Assembly: GCA_023525715.1 (NCBI GenBank)
Contig: CM042014.1
Coordinates: forward strand, 25,018,904-25,082,903
From: Cichorium intybus
Lineage: Eukaryota > Streptophyta > Magnoliopsida > Asterales > Asteraceae
Direction of reading: 5' to 3'
Length of the DNA stretch: 64,000 nucleotides
Position numbers and translations under genes: made by a program. Within the stretch, counting starts at the first letter, position 1. Each line of letters begins with the position of its first letter. The notes beneath the pieces are model-generated. The model had not been told where the DNA came from and did no database searches. It was given only the letters and a program-made list of their open reading frames with translations. Positions 60,889 through 64,000 of the stretch are shown piece after piece.

Positions 60889-63078
60889 CCAACCCACATC
60901 TGTTTTTAAGTTTACTCTATTTTTAAATTTATTTATCTTCAACTTCACTCTATAACCCACTCTAATTTTGGGTATTTGAATACTATTACTCCAAATATGG
61001 AGTTATACTATTTATTTGCATAAAAAATAGAGTGGAAGTTCACTTGTTATTTTTAGTTATTTGTTTTTTTATAGATTTCATTTTTTAATTGAAATGTAAT
61101 CATAAATATTTACGATCATGTTATATATTAAGTAATATTAATTAATCTTAATTATAAGATTTAATATTTATACATCAAATTCATATAAAAGTTTGCGTAT
61201 ATTAAAAAAAAGTAAAACACGATAACATATTTTATAAATATTGCAAAATATATACATATTATACAATACAAATAACATAACGTAGAATATTAATGCAATT
61301 AAAAAATAGAATACTTATTTGTTAAAAGCTAATAAATATAAGGGTTAATGTCATCAAAACCCCACAAACTTTCACTTTTTGTTTTAAAAGGTCACTGAAT
61401 TACTTTTCATGTCTTTTGCACCTTCAAAGTTGTTATTTACTTGTTAAATTGGGGAGTTGGAGGTATTTTATCCGGTTTATCAAGGTTTCAAGCTTACGTG
61501 GCTTTTTTAACGTGACAAATTAGTCTAGCTGGAGAGCATACGTGGCATTTATTTGAATAGGGTAAAAAACTTATTTATTAACATTTATCCACTCCCCATA
61601 ACAACACCTTCAACACCGATTCATCGTCTCGTCACGAGGTTCTGAAGAACAGCGTCGGTGTTAACCTCTTCAAAAGTTAGGATTAGAACTCTGAATTTAT
61701 ATATGCCATACCTGAATCCATTCTGTCAATTTCATACCAACTTCCTTTCATTGTTCATTACTACAGACCTTCTCTTTCACTCAACCTTCCCACAAGCAGA
61801 TTTTCTGTCTCTGTGTCTCAGTATTTCTCTGCATAAGGTACACTAATACTTCCCGTCTCCCTCACACGGAAACCACGCTTTGATTTATTTCCCAATTATC
61901 TCAAATTGAATTCTATACAAAACGAAAACTAATTTCGAGTAAGCGCTAGCCGTGACAGTTTTTTTCTTGCTCTATACAATACGAAAACTAATTTCGAGAA
62001 AGCGCTAGCTGTGACGGTTTTTTTCTAGCAAGAATGGAGTACCAAATACTACCCTCTGTATTAGTACTAAGTGGAAAATCACCAATGGAGAAGGAAGTGC
62101 AGAAGTCTATGAAGGAAAATACATCCCTTCAACTTGTAGACGATGTAGAATTACTGACAATTTTGCAATTTGAGATGGAAAGACAACCGAAAAAAACATG
62201 AATTTAACATCAACATGTATATATATGGCTTCTCTTATGGATACATCCTTCGAAAAAGTTCTTCTTTGGTCTCCTAGATTGCCTTCGACTCAGGACCTGG
62301 TCTCTCTGTAAGTTCAAGAAGTTATTAAAACTCACATCGTTTGTATTATATGTTACTCATTAATTGAAACTTTTGGGGTTTTCAGTATAAAATAAGATTA
62401 GGGTTTTTGTCGCATAAAAGACAATCGCAACGAGAAATGCTTACCAAGGAGTTTGAGCAGTTGAAGAATCACCTTGCCAGATTTTTCGGCATCCAGGAGA
62501 CCCTTTCCAAATCACGTTTTGAAGGGATTGACTCATAGAAGTTGAATATGACGACTCAGTCAATCTTGTAGCTCAGATTAACTTTTTGGTTGATGATCCT
62601 TGGAAGGCAAGGAAGAGAGGGAAGTGTGTCGGTTTCGGGAGTGGAGAAAGGTTACAAATAAGTTTTTTTTACTAACCTAGTCAAATAATGCCACATAAGC
62701 TCTCCAGCTAGACTAAATTGCCACGTCAACAAAGCCACATAAGCTTGAAACCTGATCAACCGTATAAAATACCTCAAACTCCCTAATTTAACAGGTAAAT
62801 AACAACTTTGAAGGTGTAAAAGACACGAAAAATAATTTAGTGACATTTTAAAACCAAAAGTGAAAGTTTGTGGGGTTTTGATGACATTAACCCTAAATAT
62901 AATGGGTGATTTTTGACAATTTATGCAAAAGGAAGAAAACGAATATACTAGAAATATACATTTTGAGGTAAAAATTGTGTGAAAAATAAGATTAGATTGA
63001 AGATAGACTATTTTTATACTAATCTTCTTGAAAAATAAAAATAAGTTGAAGATAATTTTAAATAAAAAATCGTAGATG
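60889..63078. mobile_element. Diverged MITE split by a later Mutator-type insertion
   Basis: The left end GGCATCTCCAACCCACATCTG (60889-60909) continues TTTATCTTCAACTT. At the right, the reverse complement of about 63030-63078 reads CCACATCTACGATTTTTTAT and then TTATCTTCAACTT. The outer tip (TTGGAGATGCC) is missing at the right. GGCATCTCCAACC is a common plant Tourist-like terminus, and GTTAA precedes the left end. The 1.55-kb element at 61342-62893 sits between the two ends. Confidence 0.5.
61342..62893. mobile_element. Mutator-type element with about 235-bp TIRs, possible Pack-MULE
   Basis: The 9-bp target duplication TAAATATAA is at 61333-61341 and 62894-62902. The termini GGGTTAATGTCATCAAAACC match exactly at both ends, and the inverted repeats continue for about 235 bp with roughly 10 percent differences. 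The interior (about 61590-62650) is less AT-rich, with exon-like frames and GT/AG-like borders (for example AAG/gtacac near 61838 and a frame MLTKEFEQLKNHLARFFG at 62440). This suggests captured gene pieces I cannot identify. A 59-bp tandem duplication occurs at about 61911-62030. No transposase is present. Confidence 0.88.
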
Positions 63079-63101
63079 TGGCAAAAATTGGCACGATATG
63101 C

Positions 63102-63795
63102 TAACTCGACACGAACTCGACACGAAATAAATGAGTTCGAGTAAGAGATTTCAACCAGTTTAATTAAACGAGTTGACACGATATGGCACAATTATTAAAC
63201 GGGTAAGGTTAGAGTTGAGAGTTTCAACTCGAGAATGACTCGATCATTACCCATTTATCTATATGCAAGTTTTTTAATTCTTCAGGTAATTTCAACAAAC
63301 ACAAAACCAAAACCAAATATGAAAGGAAAACTTTGAGTTGAGTCACTTTGTAATGTTAAAACGACTTTGCCCCTAAGTTAATGCTTATTTTTTAGTTTTT
63401 TCATTCTCTCTTATACACCAAAGTCCTAGTTAGCCACTTTCTCATCATCGTGACCTTGTTCATCCGCTTCTCCATATTTTACTCTTTCCACTTTGTCATC
63501 TCAACTTGCAATGTATTTTTTATTTTCGCCTCTGAATTTTTACTCTTTCCAAATTTTCATTGTTGTATTTCTACTTCACCAACTTTCACTCTTTCAAACT
63601 ATCAATATTTCAACATGATACAAAATAAAATATTTACAATGTCTAACCATAAACCCGCTAACCCGACACGAACTCGAAACGAAAGTAAACGAGTTGACAC
63701 GACACGACACGACACGATTATTAAACGAGTCGGGTTAATGTCAAGCTCTTCCAACCCGTTTAATATTTTGACTCGACACAAACCCAACACGAAGC
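63102..63795. repeat. Two direct copies of an ACGACACG-rich repeat
   Basis: About 63102-63240 and 63657-63790 share CTAACTCGACACGAACTCG / CTAACCCGACACGAACTCG, then AACGAGTTGACACGA and ATTATTAAACG. Such GACACGA blocks are common in plant repeats of uncertain class. The spacing is about 555 bp and the intervening sequence shows no gene. The last 200 bp of the window hold nothing recognisable. Confidence 0.7.
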
Positions 63796-64000
63796 AAAAC
63801 GTTTGTCAAATCTAAAAAATTGTCATGTCTTCTATTTCGTTTACCGTTTATTTCAACCAAAAGAAAATAGAGTTAGGAAATAATAGATCATCACAAGGCC
63901 CAATATCATTCCCAATTTCAGTTCAGTCCAACTTTTGAAATATCACAAGCCCAACAAACACTTGTGATTGTAGAACGAGCACGCGAGGCGAGAGTGAAAG

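Noticed and set aside
62652..63191. A 179-codon minus-strand frame
   Set aside because: It runs across a Mutator-type terminal repeat and AT-rich DNA, with no family resemblance or codon bias.

Overview
The window is nuclear DNA of a flowering plant, AT-rich and dense in transposons. Evidence: many GT-AG introns, plant-type gene families (TPLATE, clade-I serine carboxypeptidase-like proteins, COP9 subunit CSN3), Ty1-copia and long-LTR elements, Tourist, hAT and Mutator-type elements, Helitron-like ends, and very long (TA)n arrays. A eudicot, probably an asterid, is my best guess; the sequence does not prove it.

Five host genes look intact, and every exon chain I assembled stays in frame. They are: an ankyrin-repeat protein at 9674-15113 (+, 4 exons, 730 aa); two tandem serine carboxypeptidase-like (SCPL) acyltransferase-type genes at 16124-21107 (+, 14 exons, 452 aa) and 22373-29094 (+, 13 exons, 451 aa); CSN3 at 32285-34521 (+, 11 exons, 428 aa); and TPLATE at 36951-41345 (-, 5 exons, 1163 aa). 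The SCPL pair is a tandem duplicate. SCPL2 lacks the last intron of SCPL1, and both keep a decayed copy of exon 11 inside intron 10.

The left flank (1-9.5 kb) holds the end of a long LTR, a hAT-like MITE, a SINE with a perfect 15-bp target duplication, a second hAT MITE with a perfect 8-bp duplication, a truncated copia element with a duplicated microsatellite segment, and a Tourist-like MITE. Intron 1 of the ankyrin gene contains a near-perfect 622-bp palindrome.

From 42 to 49 kb lies the most interesting region. Gene fragments of unrelated origin, all in + orientation and still carrying introns, are strung together: an SGR2-type phospholipase, a TOPLESS-related WD40 protein, pyruvate kinase and acetyl-CoA synthetase. 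They are followed directly by a Helitron-like 3' hairpin. A formin FH2 fragment follows, then a second Helitron-like 3' end with CTAG, and a third such end on the opposite strand. I read this as two or three gene-capturing Helitrons upstream of TPLATE.

From 49.5 to 64 kb come: two related LTR starts in inverted orientation around a very young, full-length copia element (50480-55597, one 1326-codon ORF, LTRs differing by one substitution and a 6-bp microsatellite indel); a Mutator-type element with a 9-bp target duplication that was later hit by an LTR element, now a solo LTR; a second Mutator-type element with about 235-bp terminal repeats; and diverged MITE and direct-repeat sequence.
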